A stretch of DNA of 64,000 bases from Amniculibacterium aquaticum. GTDB taxonomy: Bacteria > Bacteroidota > Bacteroidia > Flavobacteriales > Weeksellaceae. Position 1 is the first letter of the stretch, and every line of letters begins with the position of its first letter. Shown here in pieces: positions 9,157 to 17,390 of the stretch. A program made the translations under genes and the position numbers. Below the pieces are notes generated by a model. That model saw only the letters and a program-made list of their open reading frames with translations. It was not told where the DNA came from and made no database searches. Location: assembly GCF_003852705.1 (NCBI RefSeq), contig NZ_REFA01000002.1, forward strand, positions 1-64,000, in the 5' to 3' direction.

Positions 9157-9585
9157 TCAAACATCGCGGATAAAATCTTCGTACTCCAAGAAAAACGCTT
9201 CGAAGGCGGACATTTTTTCGTTGAAAAATTCGAAAATTACAGGCCAAGAGTTTTTGTTGAAAACCGAAACCGAATCGATACCAATCCAAATTCTGGAGAT
9301 GATTTTTTGATTGTTTAGGACATAAGTGTCGTCCTTTACAAACTCGCCAAGATAGTCTTGAAGTTGGTCTTCCAAAGACCAAATCTTATTATAATAAGCC
9401 TCCCGGAATAGTTCGTCCTTCATCTCTATGTCCAAAGAGACTTCGGCTTTTTTGTTATCGACATAAAACTTGAAAGCAAAATCTTTTATTTTGGTATCGT
9501 AGAGCATCCATTTTCTCGGAAAACTCTTTCCGAATGCGGTCCAGAACTCTTTTTTTAATTGTGCGGCTTCTTCTTTACTAAACAT
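9157..9585 (-). CDS. DUF4268 domain protein
   Basis: This 142-residue soluble protein is rich in Lys, Glu, Phe and Trp. It begins MFSKEEAAQLKKEFWTAFGK and contains the phrase WMLYDTKIKDFAFKFYVDNKKAEVSL, typical of DUF4268, a family related in fold to nuclease-like domains but here without an obvious catalytic cluster. There is no signal peptide or membrane helix, so it is probably cytoplasmic. It lies 148 bases upstream of ftsK on the same strand and is divergent from the monooxygenase gene, sharing the short region 9586-9642. The function is unknown. Confidence 0.75.
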   Translation of the reverse strand: MFSKEEAAQLKKEFWTAFGKSFPRKWMLYDTKIKDFAFKFYVDNKKAEVSLDIEMKDELFREAYYNKIWSLEDQLQDYLGEFVKDDTYVLNNQKIISRIWIGIDSVSVFNKNSWPVIFEFFNEKMSAFEAFFLEYEDFIRDV

Positions 9586-9620
9586 TTTGCAAATATTTTA
9601 AATAAATTTGAGTTTTCTAT

Positions 9621-9628
9621 TACTTTTG
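9621..9628 (+). promoter_or_regulatory. -7 box TACTTTTG for the small monooxygenase gene
   Basis: TACTTTTG lies 14 bases before the ATG at 9643. It supports that ATG over a longer reading that would start upstream of the promoter. Confidence 0.45.
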
Positions 9629-9642
9629 CAAAAAATTTTCAC

Positions 9643-9936
9643 ATGCAGCATTTACACATTGTCGCTTTATTGCGTTTTAGGGAAAATCATTTAGAAGAAG
9701 CCAAAAAATTATTGACCCAATTGGTTACCGAAACCAGAAAAGAACCGGGTTGTTTGCAATACGATTTGATCGAAGACCGAGAGAAAAAAGCCACTTTTTT
9801 TATAGTTGAACGATGGGAGAGTCACGACCACCATGCCGAACATGGCAACGCTCCGCACCTGAGTTTTTTCCGTACTCAATCCATGCCGATGATCAAAGAA
9901 AGTACAGAAGTCTATCACGGTTACAAAATGTTTTAA
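9643..9936 (+). CDS. Antibiotic biosynthesis monooxygenase (ABM) family protein, putative quinol monooxygenase
   Basis: The 97-residue product begins MQHLHIVALLRFRENHLEEA and contains the family phrase TRKEPGCLQYDL followed by FFIVERWES and a His-rich loop (DHHAEHGNAPHL). ABM proteins are dimeric ferredoxin-like barrels. Members such as YgiN oxidise quinols, others degrade heme or modify polyketides, and the substrate cannot be told here. The frame runs 28 codons further upstream, but that part is AT-rich, overlaps the divergent gene and precedes the -7 box, so I place the start at 9643. A strong hairpin follows. Confidence 0.82.
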   Translation: MQHLHIVALLRFRENHLEEAKKLLTQLVTETRKEPGCLQYDLIEDREKKATFFIVERWESHDHHAEHGNAPHLSFFRTQSMPMIKESTEVYHGYKMF

Positions 9937-9952
9937 TGCAAGGGATATAAAT

Positions 9953-9992
9953 AAGAACCCCTCCAACATCGTGTTAGAGGGGTTCTTTCTTT
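9953..9992. terminator. Terminator between the ABM and yceI genes
   Basis: AAGAACCCCTC at 9953-9963 pairs with GAGGGGTTCTT at 9977-9987, extended inside by AACA/TGTT, and is followed by TTCTTT. The plus-strand T tract fits termination of the monooxygenase gene. The convergent yceI transcript may use it too. Confidence 0.8.
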
Positions 9993-10015
9993 ATAAAAAG
10001 TGTAGTGTGTCGTTC

Positions 10016-10582
10016 TTATTTTGCAGATACAGAGATTTGCATATCGATGTCGTCTTTTAGCAAGACATCTTGCATGGAGATTTTGTAAGAAACATCAAAT
10101 TTTTGTCTGTCCCAAGCAAATTTGTTGGAAGCAATGGTTACAAGTCCTTTGTTGTTGGTAATGGTTGCAGGGAAAGAAACAACATTGGTTTTTCCTTTGA
10201 TGGTCAAGTTACCGGTTACCAAATAATTGTATTTTTTATCGTTGTTTTTCTTTACAGAAGTAATTTTATAAGAAGCTGTAGGGTGCTTGTCAACTTCGAA
10301 GAAATCTCCGTTTTTCAAGTGGTTGTCCAATTTTGTTTTGTACTCACCGCTAAGGTCAGTTGTATTGATGGTATTCATGTCAAACACGAAAGATCCTCCC
10401 ACTACTTGGTTTCCTTTCATCACAATGTTTCCGGATTTTACACCTAAAGTTCCGGTGTGAGAAGAGGCTTCGGTTTTAGCCAATTTGTAACCCCACCACT
10501 GGATGTTGGACGATACTACTTTTTTTGCTTGACCAAATGCCAAAGTTCCTGTAAGAACCGCTAGTAATGCTAACTTTTTCAT
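10016..10582 (-). CDS. YceI-family periplasmic lipid-binding protein
   Basis: This 188-residue protein has a signal peptide (MKKLALLAVLTGTLAFGQA) and a lipocalin-like YceI domain. Family landmarks are WWGYKLAKTEASSHTGTLGVKSG near the mature N-terminus, GSFVFDMNTINTTDL, the DHLKNGDFFEVDKHPTASYKI phrase and the final KDDIDMQISVSAK strand. YceI proteins bind isoprenoid or amide lipids inside a long beta-barrel. In Bacteroidota they are exported and often linked to stress or quinone chemistry, but the ligand is unknown here. It is a single-gene unit with its own -7 box. Confidence 0.9.
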   Translation of the reverse strand: MKKLALLAVLTGTLAFGQAKKVVSSNIQWWGYKLAKTEASSHTGTLGVKSGNIVMKGNQVVGGSFVFDMNTINTTDLSGEYKTKLDNHLKNGDFFEVDKHPTASYKITSVKKNNDKKYNYLVTGNLTIKGKTNVVSFPATITNNKGLVTIASNKFAWDRQKFDVSYKISMQDVLLKDDIDMQISVSAK

Positions 10583-10614
10583 TTTTTAATATTATTTTAA
10601 TTTTTTTGTTGCCG

Positions 10615-10622
10615 CAAATTTA
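10615..10622 (-). promoter_or_regulatory. -7 box TAAATTTG for yceI
   Basis: The minus strand reads GATAAATTTGCGGC 32 bases before the ATG, an exact TAnnTTTG match. Confidence 0.5.
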
Positions 10623-10726
10623 TCAACTATTGTACGAATGCTCTGTTGATCTATGTTAAGAAATGATTTTTTGACATGACAAAAATCAAGTTTGATATGG
10701 ATTTGATATGGCTAAAAGGGGTGGAC

Positions 10727-10758
10727 GAAAAAATCCACCTCATATAAATAAGGTGGAT
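10727..10758 (-). terminator. Terminator of glnS
   Basis: On the minus strand ATCCACCT (10758-10751), a ten-base loop and AGGTGGAT (10740-10733) are followed by TTTTTTCG, a standard intrinsic terminator 32 bases past the glnS stop. A very similar hairpin ends the STM3941 gene at 38.2 kb. Confidence 0.8.
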
Positions 10759-10790
10759 GAATTGTTATCCGAATTGTATTTCAAGAGAAC

Positions 10791-12464
10791 TTATTCCGGT
10801 TTGTAGGAGTCCTTCAAGGTTACCGTTCTGTTGAAAACCAATTTGTTGTCTGTAGAATCTTGGTCTTTGGTGAAATACCCAATTCTTTGAAACTGCAGAG
10901 GTTCTTCGACTTTTACATTTTTCAGTTCAGGCTCGGCATAGGCTGTGGTCAGCACCAAAGATTCTGGATTGATGTAGTCTAAAAAGTCGGTTTCTTTTTC
11001 GGCATCCGGTTGTTCTACCGTAAATAATCGATCGTACAATCTAACATCTACAGGCAAGGCGTGTTCTGCCGAAACCCAATGCAGCGTTCCTTTTACTTTT
11101 CTAAGGCTTTCTTCTGTACCGCTTCCGGATTTGGATTTTTCATCATACGATGCAAATATGGTCGTGATGTTGCCTTCTTGATCTTTTTCTACTCTTTCCG
11201 CTTTGATGATGTAGGCCGATTTCAAACGAACTTCGCCCCCCAACTTTAATCTGAAAAATTTATTGTTGGCTTCTTCCTTAAAGTCTTCTCTCTCGATGTA
11301 CAACACTTTGGAGAAAGGTACTTTTCTTGTTCCTGCGTTAGGATCTTCAGGGTTGTTTTCTGTATCCAACCATTCTTCGTGGTTTTCAGGATAGTTTTCG
11401 ATCACCAATTTCACGGGATCCATAACCACCATCATTCTTTTGGATACTTTGTTCAGGTCTTCTCTTACGCAGAATTCCAAAAGTTGAATGTCGATCAAAT
11501 TTTCTCTTTTTGCTACTCCCACTTTTTCAATAAAATTGCGGATGGCTTTTGGAGTGTACCCTTTTCTTCTCATTCCGGAGATGGTCGGCATTCTTGGGTC
11601 GTCCCAACCGGTTACGGCATTTTCGGCCACCAATCGTTGCAATTTTCTTTTGGAAGTGATCATGTAGGTCACATTCATCCTGGCAAATTCTCTTTGCTTG
11701 TTTTTAACTTTAGATTCGTCATAGACCTGATCCAGATACCAGTTGTACAGAGGTCTGTGGTTTTCGAATTCCAAAGAACAAAGCGAGTGCGAAATTTGCT
11801 CCAGATAATCACTCTCTCCATGAGCCCAGTCGTACATCGGATAGATTTTCCATTCGGTACCCGTTCTGTGGTGCGGTCTTTTCAGGATTCTGTACATCAC
11901 AGGATCTCTCATGTTCATGTTAGGGGAAGTCATATCGATTTTTGCACGAAGCGACATAGAGCCTTCTTCAAATTCTCCGTCTTTCATTTTTTGGAACAAG
12001 TCCAAAGATTCTTCGATCGGTCTATTTCTGTACGGGCTTTCAACTCCAGGTTCGGTAGGATTTTTTCTTTGTTCGGTGATCAATTCAGACGCTTGTTCGT
12101 CCACATAGGCTTTTCCGTCCTTGATCAGTTGTACGGCCCAGTCGTAAAGTTGTGAAAAATAATCTGAGGCATACAATTCTTTATCCCATTGGAAACCCAA
12201 CCATGCGACATCTTTCTTGATGGAATCCACAAATTCTTGTTCTTCTTTCTCGGGGTTGGTGTCATCAAAACGAAGGTTGACCGGTGCATTGTATTTTAGT
12301 CCCAAACCAAAATTAATGCAAATGGCTTTGGTGTGTCCTACATGCAGGTATCCGTTGGGTTCTGGTGGGAAACGAAAACGCAATTGCTCTCTTCCCAAAC
12401 CGTTGGCCAAATCTTCTTCTATAATTTGTTCAATAAAATTTAAAGGTTTTTTTTCTATATCCAT
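10791..12464 (-). CDS. glnS: Glutamine--tRNA ligase
   Basis: This class I synthetase of 557 residues charges tRNA-Gln directly. The ATP-binding HIGH motif is HVGH at 41-44 in PPEPNGYLHVGHTKAI. The second signature reads TSKRKL near residue 267 in place of the more common MSKRKL. The C-terminal half holds the two beta-barrel anticodon-binding domains (WVSAEHALPVDVRLYDRLFTVEQP, then LQFQRIGYFTKD). A longer frame upstream exists, but the added 26 residues are hydrophobic and unlike GlnRS, and MDIEKKPLNFIEQIIEEDL is the usual family start. The presence of GlnRS implies no need for the indirect GatCAB route for Gln-tRNA. Confidence 0.97.
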   Translation of the reverse strand: MDIEKKPLNFIEQIIEEDLANGLGREQLRFRFPPEPNGYLHVGHTKAICINFGLGLKYNAPVNLRFDDTNPEKEEQEFVDSIKKDVAWLGFQWDKELYASDYFSQLYDWAVQLIKDGKAYVDEQASELITEQRKNPTEPGVESPYRNRPIEESLDLFQKMKDGEFEEGSMSLRAKIDMTSPNMNMRDPVMYRILKRPHHRTGTEWKIYPMYDWAHGESDYLEQISHSLCSLEFENHRPLYNWYLDQVYDESKVKNKQREFARMNVTYMITSKRKLQRLVAENAVTGWDDPRMPTISGMRRKGYTPKAIRNFIEKVGVAKRENLIDIQLLEFCVREDLNKVSKRMMVVMDPVKLVIENYPENHEEWLDTENNPEDPNAGTRKVPFSKVLYIEREDFKEEANNKFFRLKLGGEVRLKSAYIIKAERVEKDQEGNITTIFASYDEKSKSGSGTEESLRKVKGTLHWVSAEHALPVDVRLYDRLFTVEQPDAEKETDFLDYINPESLVLTTAYAEPELKNVKVEEPLQFQRIGYFTKDQDSTDNKLVFNRTVTLKDSYKPE

Positions 12465-12483
12465 GGATAAAAATATTGTAGCG

Positions 12484-12491
12484 CAAAGGTA
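12484..12491 (-). promoter_or_regulatory. -7 box TACCTTTG for glnS
   Basis: The minus strand reads TACCTTTGCGC 19 bases before the chosen ATG. It lies inside the longer alternative frame, which supports the shorter start. Confidence 0.5.
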
Positions 12492-12560
12492 ATAAAAACA
12501 AGTTTGAAAGTGAAAAGTAAAATCAGGCTTTTTCCTAGTCAAAAAAACAGGTATAGCCTT

Positions 12561-12568
12561 TATATTTG
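12561..12568 (+). promoter_or_regulatory. -7 box TATATTTG for the DUF900 hydrolase
   Basis: TATATTTG lies 22 bases before the ATG at 12591, an exact TAnnTTTG match. Confidence 0.5.
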
Positions 12569-12590
12569 TTAGAAACTAAAACCCATAACC

Positions 12591-13718
12591 ATGTCTATTT
12601 TTATCCTCAGCAACCGAAAAATTGTTAGAAATAAAGGCGAAAAGCAAGATTCTTTTTCTAACGACGAATATTCTTTACCCAATTTTAGAATTGCACGATG
12701 CAACATTGATCAGATACCGGATTCGAAAAATATTAAAAAGAAGGATTATAAAAACCGAGCCATTTTGGATTATAAAATTCTCTCCGAACCCGAAGATTAT
12801 GGATATTCTAAAGTTTTGGATCTTTTATTGAAAGAAAAAGGGCTCAAGAACAGCCCGATAATTGCCGATAACCTCGGCGGAACGCAAAGGATGTTTTACG
12901 AATTGTACAAATCCATGGTGAACGCAGGCAAGAAATCTCGTGATGTCATGATTTTTATTCATGGATATGCCTATACTTTCGATGATGAGCTAAAAGCAAT
13001 TTTGGATCTCAAGAAAATGTTTATAGACAATAAAAATACACCGATTGAAAATATTATTTTCATTTCATGGCCGGCCTCCAGCACGGTGTTCCCATTGACT
13101 TATTTCGATGATAAAATGATGAGCATCAACAGTGGACATTCTCTAATGCGTTTGTTTTATTTGTACACCCAATTTTTGAAGGAGATTTTTTCCAATAAAG
13201 ACTTGGTGCCGTGCAATCAAAAAATACATTTGGTAGCCCATTCCATGGGGAATAGAGTGCTACAAAGCATGCTGTACAGTCTGAAAACGGAAAACATCAG
13301 TCGTGTCATCGATCAGGTAATCTTGATGAATGCCGATGTTACGGCTCGAGTGTTTGAAGAGTCCGAAGAATCCTTTTGTAAACTACCCAAATTAGCGAAT
13401 AGAATTTCTATCTATATCAACAAGAAAGATTTGGTGCTGAATATTTCGCAATTTTCTAAAAATATCCTCTCACCGAGATTGGGGAAATCCGGACCTAGCA
13501 ATTTTGAAAAACTGAAAGATGTGGTTTCGGTCATCGATTGTACCCATGCCAAAAACGACCTCAATTCATCCCTGAAAATGGAGTTGGGAGAACATTGGGG
13601 ATATCTTTCCAGTTCATCGGTTCAGAAAGATATTTATGAAAACCTGAAAGGCACAGAAAAAACGCTGATTGCGAATCGAAAAAATATTGACGGCTCTACA
13701 TTCGAGTTGTTGGCTTAA
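12591..13718 (+). CDS. Alpha/beta hydrolase, DUF900 family
   Basis: The 375-residue product has no signal peptide. It carries an alpha/beta hydrolase core: the oxyanion-side strand DVMIFIHGYAYTFDDEL, the strand FISWPAS, and the nucleophile elbow HLVAHSMGNRVLQ (Ser in A-H-S-M-G) around residue 215. A catalytic Asp is plausible in VILMNADV and a late His lies in the GEHWGYL region. DUF900 proteins are putative lipases or esterases of unknown substrate. The gene is convergent with menC. The two stop codons share the palindromic TTAA at 13715-13718, so there is no space for a terminator between them. Confidence 0.85.
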   Translation: MSIFILSNRKIVRNKGEKQDSFSNDEYSLPNFRIARCNIDQIPDSKNIKKKDYKNRAILDYKILSEPEDYGYSKVLDLLLKEKGLKNSPIIADNLGGTQRMFYELYKSMVNAGKKSRDVMIFIHGYAYTFDDELKAILDLKKMFIDNKNTPIENIIFISWPASSTVFPLTYFDDKMMSINSGHSLMRLFYLYTQFLKEIFSNKDLVPCNQKIHLVAHSMGNRVLQSMLYSLKTENISRVIDQVILMNADVTARVFEESEESFCKLPKLANRISIYINKKDLVLNISQFSKNILSPRLGKSGPSNFEKLKDVVSVIDCTHAKNDLNSSLKMELGEHWGYLSSSSVQKDIYENLKGTEKTLIANRKNIDGSTFELLA

Positions 13719-14725
13719 ATTATTTTTTTGAAATACAATTGATCGCCTTCCAAATCGAGTTTGGAATCAAAATTATTGGTGTACAATGCTCCTGTCCCTA
13801 AACCTTGTGGCATGGGATTGTTTTTGGTGAATGTGTACTGGGCAATGGCATTCAGTCCGATGTTGCTTTCCAAAGCCGAAGTGATCCACCAGCCGATGTT
13901 TCGTTTTTCTGCAAGACCAATCCACTCGTCACAACTGGAGAAACCTCCTACCAATGCGGGTTTTAGGATGATGTATTGGGGTCTGATTTCCTCTAAAAGT
14001 TTAATTTTCTGTTCAAAATTTACTATGCCAATCAATTCTTCATCCAATGCGATTGAGGTGGGAGTGGTCGCGCAAAGCTTCTGCATATCCTCGATCTGAC
14101 CGGCTTTTATGGGTTGTTCTATGGAATGGATTTTCAATTCTGCTAAGTCGTTAAGTACTTCTTTGGCTTGTTCAACTGAAAATCCACCGTTGGCATCCAC
14201 ACGGATTTCTAAAATGTTTTTGTTGTAACGGTTGCGCAATTCCTTTAGAATTTTCTTTTCTGCAGGCCAATCGACCCCGATCTTTAGCTTGATGCAATCA
14301 AAACCTTTGGATAATTTATCTTCAATTTGTTCGGTCATAAAATCAACCGACCCCATCCAGATCAATCCATTAATTTTTATGGCCTTATTTTGGGTGGTGA
14401 ATGCTGAAGGGAAATACAAATCTCCTCCGTGTTTTAGGTTGAGGAAGGCTTGTTCCCATCCGAAAATAATGGAAGGATATTGGATCAGCTCTTTTTGTAT
14501 GAACGCCTTATTTTGATTGATGTTTTCGCAAAGCCACTGCAGTTTTTCTTCATAATCGGGTAGGTCATCGCAGCTCAATCCTCGGAAAAGAGCACATTCT
14601 CCAATTCCTCTTTTGCCTTCGTGTTCTATGGTCAGAATGAAGGTTTCTTTGGTGTGCAGGATGCCTCTGGAGGTGCCGCTGGCTTGTTTGAATTGTAAAC
14701 TATAAGGTTGAAAACGGGCTTTCAT
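13715..14725 (-). CDS. menC: o-Succinylbenzoate synthase (enolase superfamily)
   Basis: This 336-residue protein has the muconate-lactonizing-enzyme fold. Active-site features appear in order: K-x-K in CIKLKIG (~147), a metal-ligand Asp in RVDANGGF (~177), Glu in IEQPIKAG (~203), Asp-Glu in ALDEEL (~226) and Lys in LKPALVGG (~253). The ITSALESNIGLNAIAQ segment is characteristic of OSBS proteins. OSBS dehydrates SHCHC to o-succinylbenzoate in menaquinone synthesis, and menaquinone is the respiratory quinone of Bacteroidota. The superfamily also contains dipeptide epimerases, but the motif spacing and length favour MenC. It follows fbp on the same strand, separated by a terminator. Confidence 0.85.
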   Translation of the reverse strand: MKARFQPYSLQFKQASGTSRGILHTKETFILTIEHEGKRGIGECALFRGLSCDDLPDYEEKLQWLCENINQNKAFIQKELIQYPSIIFGWEQAFLNLKHGGDLYFPSAFTTQNKAIKINGLIWMGSVDFMTEQIEDKLSKGFDCIKLKIGVDWPAEKKILKELRNRYNKNILEIRVDANGGFSVEQAKEVLNDLAELKIHSIEQPIKAGQIEDMQKLCATTPTSIALDEELIGIVNFEQKIKLLEEIRPQYIILKPALVGGFSSCDEWIGLAEKRNIGWWITSALESNIGLNAIAQYTFTKNNPMPQGLGTGALYTNNFDSKLDLEGDQLYFKKII

Positions 14726-14737
14726 TTGGATAAAATT

Positions 14738-14771
14738 TAAAAAGAATTTCCAAAGCCAAGCTTTGGAAATT
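14738..14771 (-). terminator. Terminator of fbp
   Basis: AATTTCCAAAGC at 14745-14756 pairs with GCTTTGGAAATT at 14760-14771 around a three-base loop. On the minus strand it is followed by CTTTTTAAATTTT. It separates fbp from menC. Confidence 0.75.
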
Positions 14772-14793
14772 TTGTATTGTAATGAGCAAATTA

Positions 14794-15810
14794 TTAATCT
14801 TTTACGGCATCCATTCTCATGAACTCTTCTGCTTTTTCTACCATTTTTTTAGATCCACAGAAGAAAGGAACTCTTTGGTGCAATTCGCTAGGTTCAATTT
14901 CCATAATTCTGTTAAACCCATCGCTGGCAATTCCGCCGGCTTGTTCTGTGATGAAGGCCATAGGATTGCATTCGTACAACAATCGTAATTTTCCGTTTGG
15001 TGCATTGGCGTAAGAAGGGTAGATGTATATCCCACCTTTGATCATGTTTCTATGGAAATCCGACACTAAAGAACCGATGTATCTTGAGGTGTAAGGCCTG
15101 TCACCTTCCATCATTTGGCAGTATTTCAAATAGTTTTTCACCCCTTGTGGGAATTTTATGTAATTTCCCTCGTTGATGGAGTATATTTTACCTTCTTCTG
15201 GGAATTTCATATTCGGGTGAGAGAGGTAATAGGTTCCCAAGCCTGGATCCAGTGTAAAACCGTTCACCCCGTTTCCTGTTGTAAAAACAATCATGGTCGA
15301 TGATCCGTACACCACATAACCTGCAGCTACTTGCTGGGTTCCTTTTTGTAAGAAATCTTTCAGTTCAACAGGAGTTCCGGGTTCAGTAACTCTTCTGTAA
15401 ATGGAGAAAATGGTACCCACAGAAACATTTACATCGATGTTTGAAGATCCGTCCAAAGGATCGATAAGAACAACATATTTGCTCATATCACCGTTGGCAG
15501 TGCTTTTTATTTCAATAAAATCATCGTTTTCTTCGGAGGCAATTCCACAAACGACTTCTCTTTGAGAAAGGGCTGCGATAAAAATTTCGTTGGCAATGAC
15601 ATCCAGTTTTTGTTGTTGCTCACCTTGTATGTTGGTGTTTCCTGCAACTCCTATGATGTTGGCAATCCCGGCTTTATTTACTTCTCTGTTTACAACTTTC
15701 GAGGCCAATCGTATGGCTGAAAGCAATCGAGAAAGTTCACCTGTAGAGTATTGAAAATCCTCTTGTTTGTCAATAATAAATTCGCCCAGCGTTTGTAAAG
15801 AATCGTCCAT
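14794..15810 (-). CDS. fbp: Fructose-1,6-bisphosphatase class I
   Basis: The 338-residue enzyme hydrolyses fructose 1,6-bisphosphate to fructose 6-phosphate in gluconeogenesis. The metal and substrate loop [22 protein letters not shown], the following strand and the substrate phosphate region ([20 protein letters not shown]) are all present. The late motif [19 protein letters not shown], with the metal-binding Glu, is intact. I chose [16 protein letters not shown] as the start because the extra 19 residues upstream are Lys/Phe-rich and unlike the family. The gene is divergent from the aspartate kinase gene, with about 330 bases between them. Confidence 0.97.
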   Translation of the reverse strand: MDDSLQTLGEFIIDKQEDFQYSTGELSRLLSAIRLASKVVNREVNKAGIANIIGVAGNTNIQGEQQQKLDVIANEIFIAALSQREVVCGIASEENDDFIEIKSTANGDMSKYVVLIDPLDGSSNIDVNVSVGTIFSIYRRVTEPGTPVELKDFLQKGTQQVAAGYVVYGSSTMIVFTTGNGVNGFTLDPGLGTYYLSHPNMKFPEEGKIYSINEGNYIKFPQGVKNYLKYCQMMEGDRPYTSRYIGSLVSDFHRNMIKGGIYIYPSYANAPNGKLRLLYECNPMAFITEQAGGIASDGFNRIMEIEPSELHQRVPFFCGSKKMVEKAEEFMRMDAVKD

Positions 15811-16140
15811 GAATCGTTTTTTTTTCAGAATTTTCCAAAATTCGTAAAATTTCACAATACAAAACAACTTATTTTCTAACTAATGATACATTTCATGTCC
15901 TTAGACAAAATGAATGTCGGAGTAGCAGAGTCTAATTTGTTTTCGGAGTGCTGATTACTATGATCGATAAGAGTTGTTTGGGATTTAAACTTATTCGTAA
16001 TTATTCGTTTTTTTTATAAATGTTTTTGCATTAATTGGTAATTTTTAGCTTAATTTTAAATCTAAATTTTTATTTTTGAAGATTAAATTAAAAATTTCAA
16101 ATCCAGAAAGTCGCAAACAGGTGATTTGCAAACAACTACA
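15811..16140. other. Divergent intergenic region between fbp and lysC
   Basis: About 330 AT-rich bases hold no credible gene. The right end carries a -7 box (TATTTTTG, 16071-16078) for the aspartate kinase. I saw no riboswitch motif for lysine or any attenuator-like hairpin. Confidence 0.5.
16071..16078 (+). promoter_or_regulatory. -7 box TATTTTTG for the aspartate kinase
   Basis: It is an exact TAnnTTTG match 62 bases before the ATG at 16141. A -33 TTG at the right spacing is not obvious. Confidence 0.4.
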
Positions 16141-17382
16141 ATGAAAGTATTCAAATTTGGTGGTGCATCGGTTAAAGATGCAGAAAGTATTAAAAATGTA
16201 TCCTTGGTTTTGGAAAATCAAGGATTTGAAAATTGTCTGTTGGTGGTTTCCGCAATGGGGAAGACGACCAACGCTTTAGAATCGGTTGTCGAACTTTATT
16301 TTGATAAGAAGGACTATCACGATGCAATACAAACCATCAAAGTCAAACACATTGAAATTGCCGAGGGCCTTTTCCCAAAGGAACATCCTGTTTTCTCGGA
16401 AATAGCCTTGTTTTTTGACGATGTCGAATCTTTTTTAAGAAGAAACAAATCCCCAAATTTCAACTTTGTTTATGACCAAGTGGTGAGTTGTGGAGAAATG
16501 ATTTCTTCTAAAATATTAAGCGAATACCTGAACGATATTCAGTTTTCTAACCAATGGTTGGATGCTAGAGATTTTATAAAAACCGATAACAATTACCGTG
16601 AAGGAACCATTGATTGGGAACTGACCACGGAAAATATTGAAGCATTGAATCCCAATTTGTGCTATGTAACACAAGGGTTTATCGGATCCGAGGAGAATAG
16701 CTTTTCCGTAACCTTGGGAAGGGAAGGATCCGACTATTCGGCAGCTGTTTTTGCATATTGTATGAATGCCGATTCCATGACGATTTGGAAAGATGTGCCC
16801 GGTGTGATGACAGGAGATCCCAGAAAGTTTGATCGTGTGTCTTTGCTTTCAAACATTTCGTATGAAGAAGCCATTGAAATGGCATATTACGGTGCATCGG
16901 TTATTCACCCCAAAACCTTGCAGCCGCTGCAACAAAAAAACATTCCTTTTTATGTGAAATCTTTTCTGAATCCAACAGAAGCAGGGACTAAAATTGGAAA
17001 TTCTGAAAACAACCAAAAAGAAGAGTCGTACATATTGAAAGAAAATCAGCTTTTATTTCATATCGATACCAGAGATTTTTCTTTTATCGCAGAAGAGCAC
17101 ATGAGTGAGATTTTCTCCTATTTGGCACAATACAAAATCAAGGTGTCACTGATGCAGAATTCGGCGATTTCTCTTGCACTTTGTTTGGAAGATAAATTTG
17201 GGAATTATGAGCTGTTTTCCAAGAATTTAGAAAATAATTTCAATATAAAAGTGTATAAAAATGTTTCATTATTCACGGTAAGAAATGTAAGAATGGAAAC
17301 CATAGACCAATTTTACAAAGGAAAAACCATCTTATTGGAGCAGATTTCTAGACAGACCTTACAAATGATCATTCAATCTTAA
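16141..17382 (+). CDS. lysC: Aspartate kinase (monofunctional)
   Basis: The 413-residue enzyme phosphorylates L-aspartate, the entry step to Lys, Met, Thr and diaminopimelate. The N-terminal KFGGASVKDAESI is the nucleotide-binding signature. SCGEMISSKILSEYL, FIGSEENSFSVTLGREGSDYSA and IWKDVPGVMTGDPR mark the catalytic kinase domain up to ~residue 275. The last ~120 residues are a divergent ACT-like regulatory region. Feedback inhibition by lysine or threonine is therefore possible but not readable from sequence. I start at MKVFKFGG, five codons inside the longest frame. The OlsF-like gene follows after eight bases, so the two are probably co-transcribed. Confidence 0.95.
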   Translation: MKVFKFGGASVKDAESIKNVSLVLENQGFENCLLVVSAMGKTTNALESVVELYFDKKDYHDAIQTIKVKHIEIAEGLFPKEHPVFSEIALFFDDVESFLRRNKSPNFNFVYDQVVSCGEMISSKILSEYLNDIQFSNQWLDARDFIKTDNNYREGTIDWELTTENIEALNPNLCYVTQGFIGSEENSFSVTLGREGSDYSAAVFAYCMNADSMTIWKDVPGVMTGDPRKFDRVSLLSNISYEEAIEMAYYGASVIHPKTLQPLQQKNIPFYVKSFLNPTEAGTKIGNSENNQKEESYILKENQLLFHIDTRDFSFIAEEHMSEIFSYLAQYKIKVSLMQNSAISLALCLEDKFGNYELFSKNLENNFNIKVYKNVSLFTVRNVRMETIDQFYKGKTILLEQISRQTLQMIIQS

Positions 17383-17390
17383 ACACAACG

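Noticed and set aside
12591-13718. DUF900 hydrolase as part of a toxin or defence system
   Set aside because: No immunity, nuclease or mobile genes are nearby, and neighbours are housekeeping genes.
15811-16140. Lysine riboswitch upstream of the aspartate kinase gene
   Set aside because: None of the conserved lysine-box elements are visible and the leader is unstructured AT-rich sequence.
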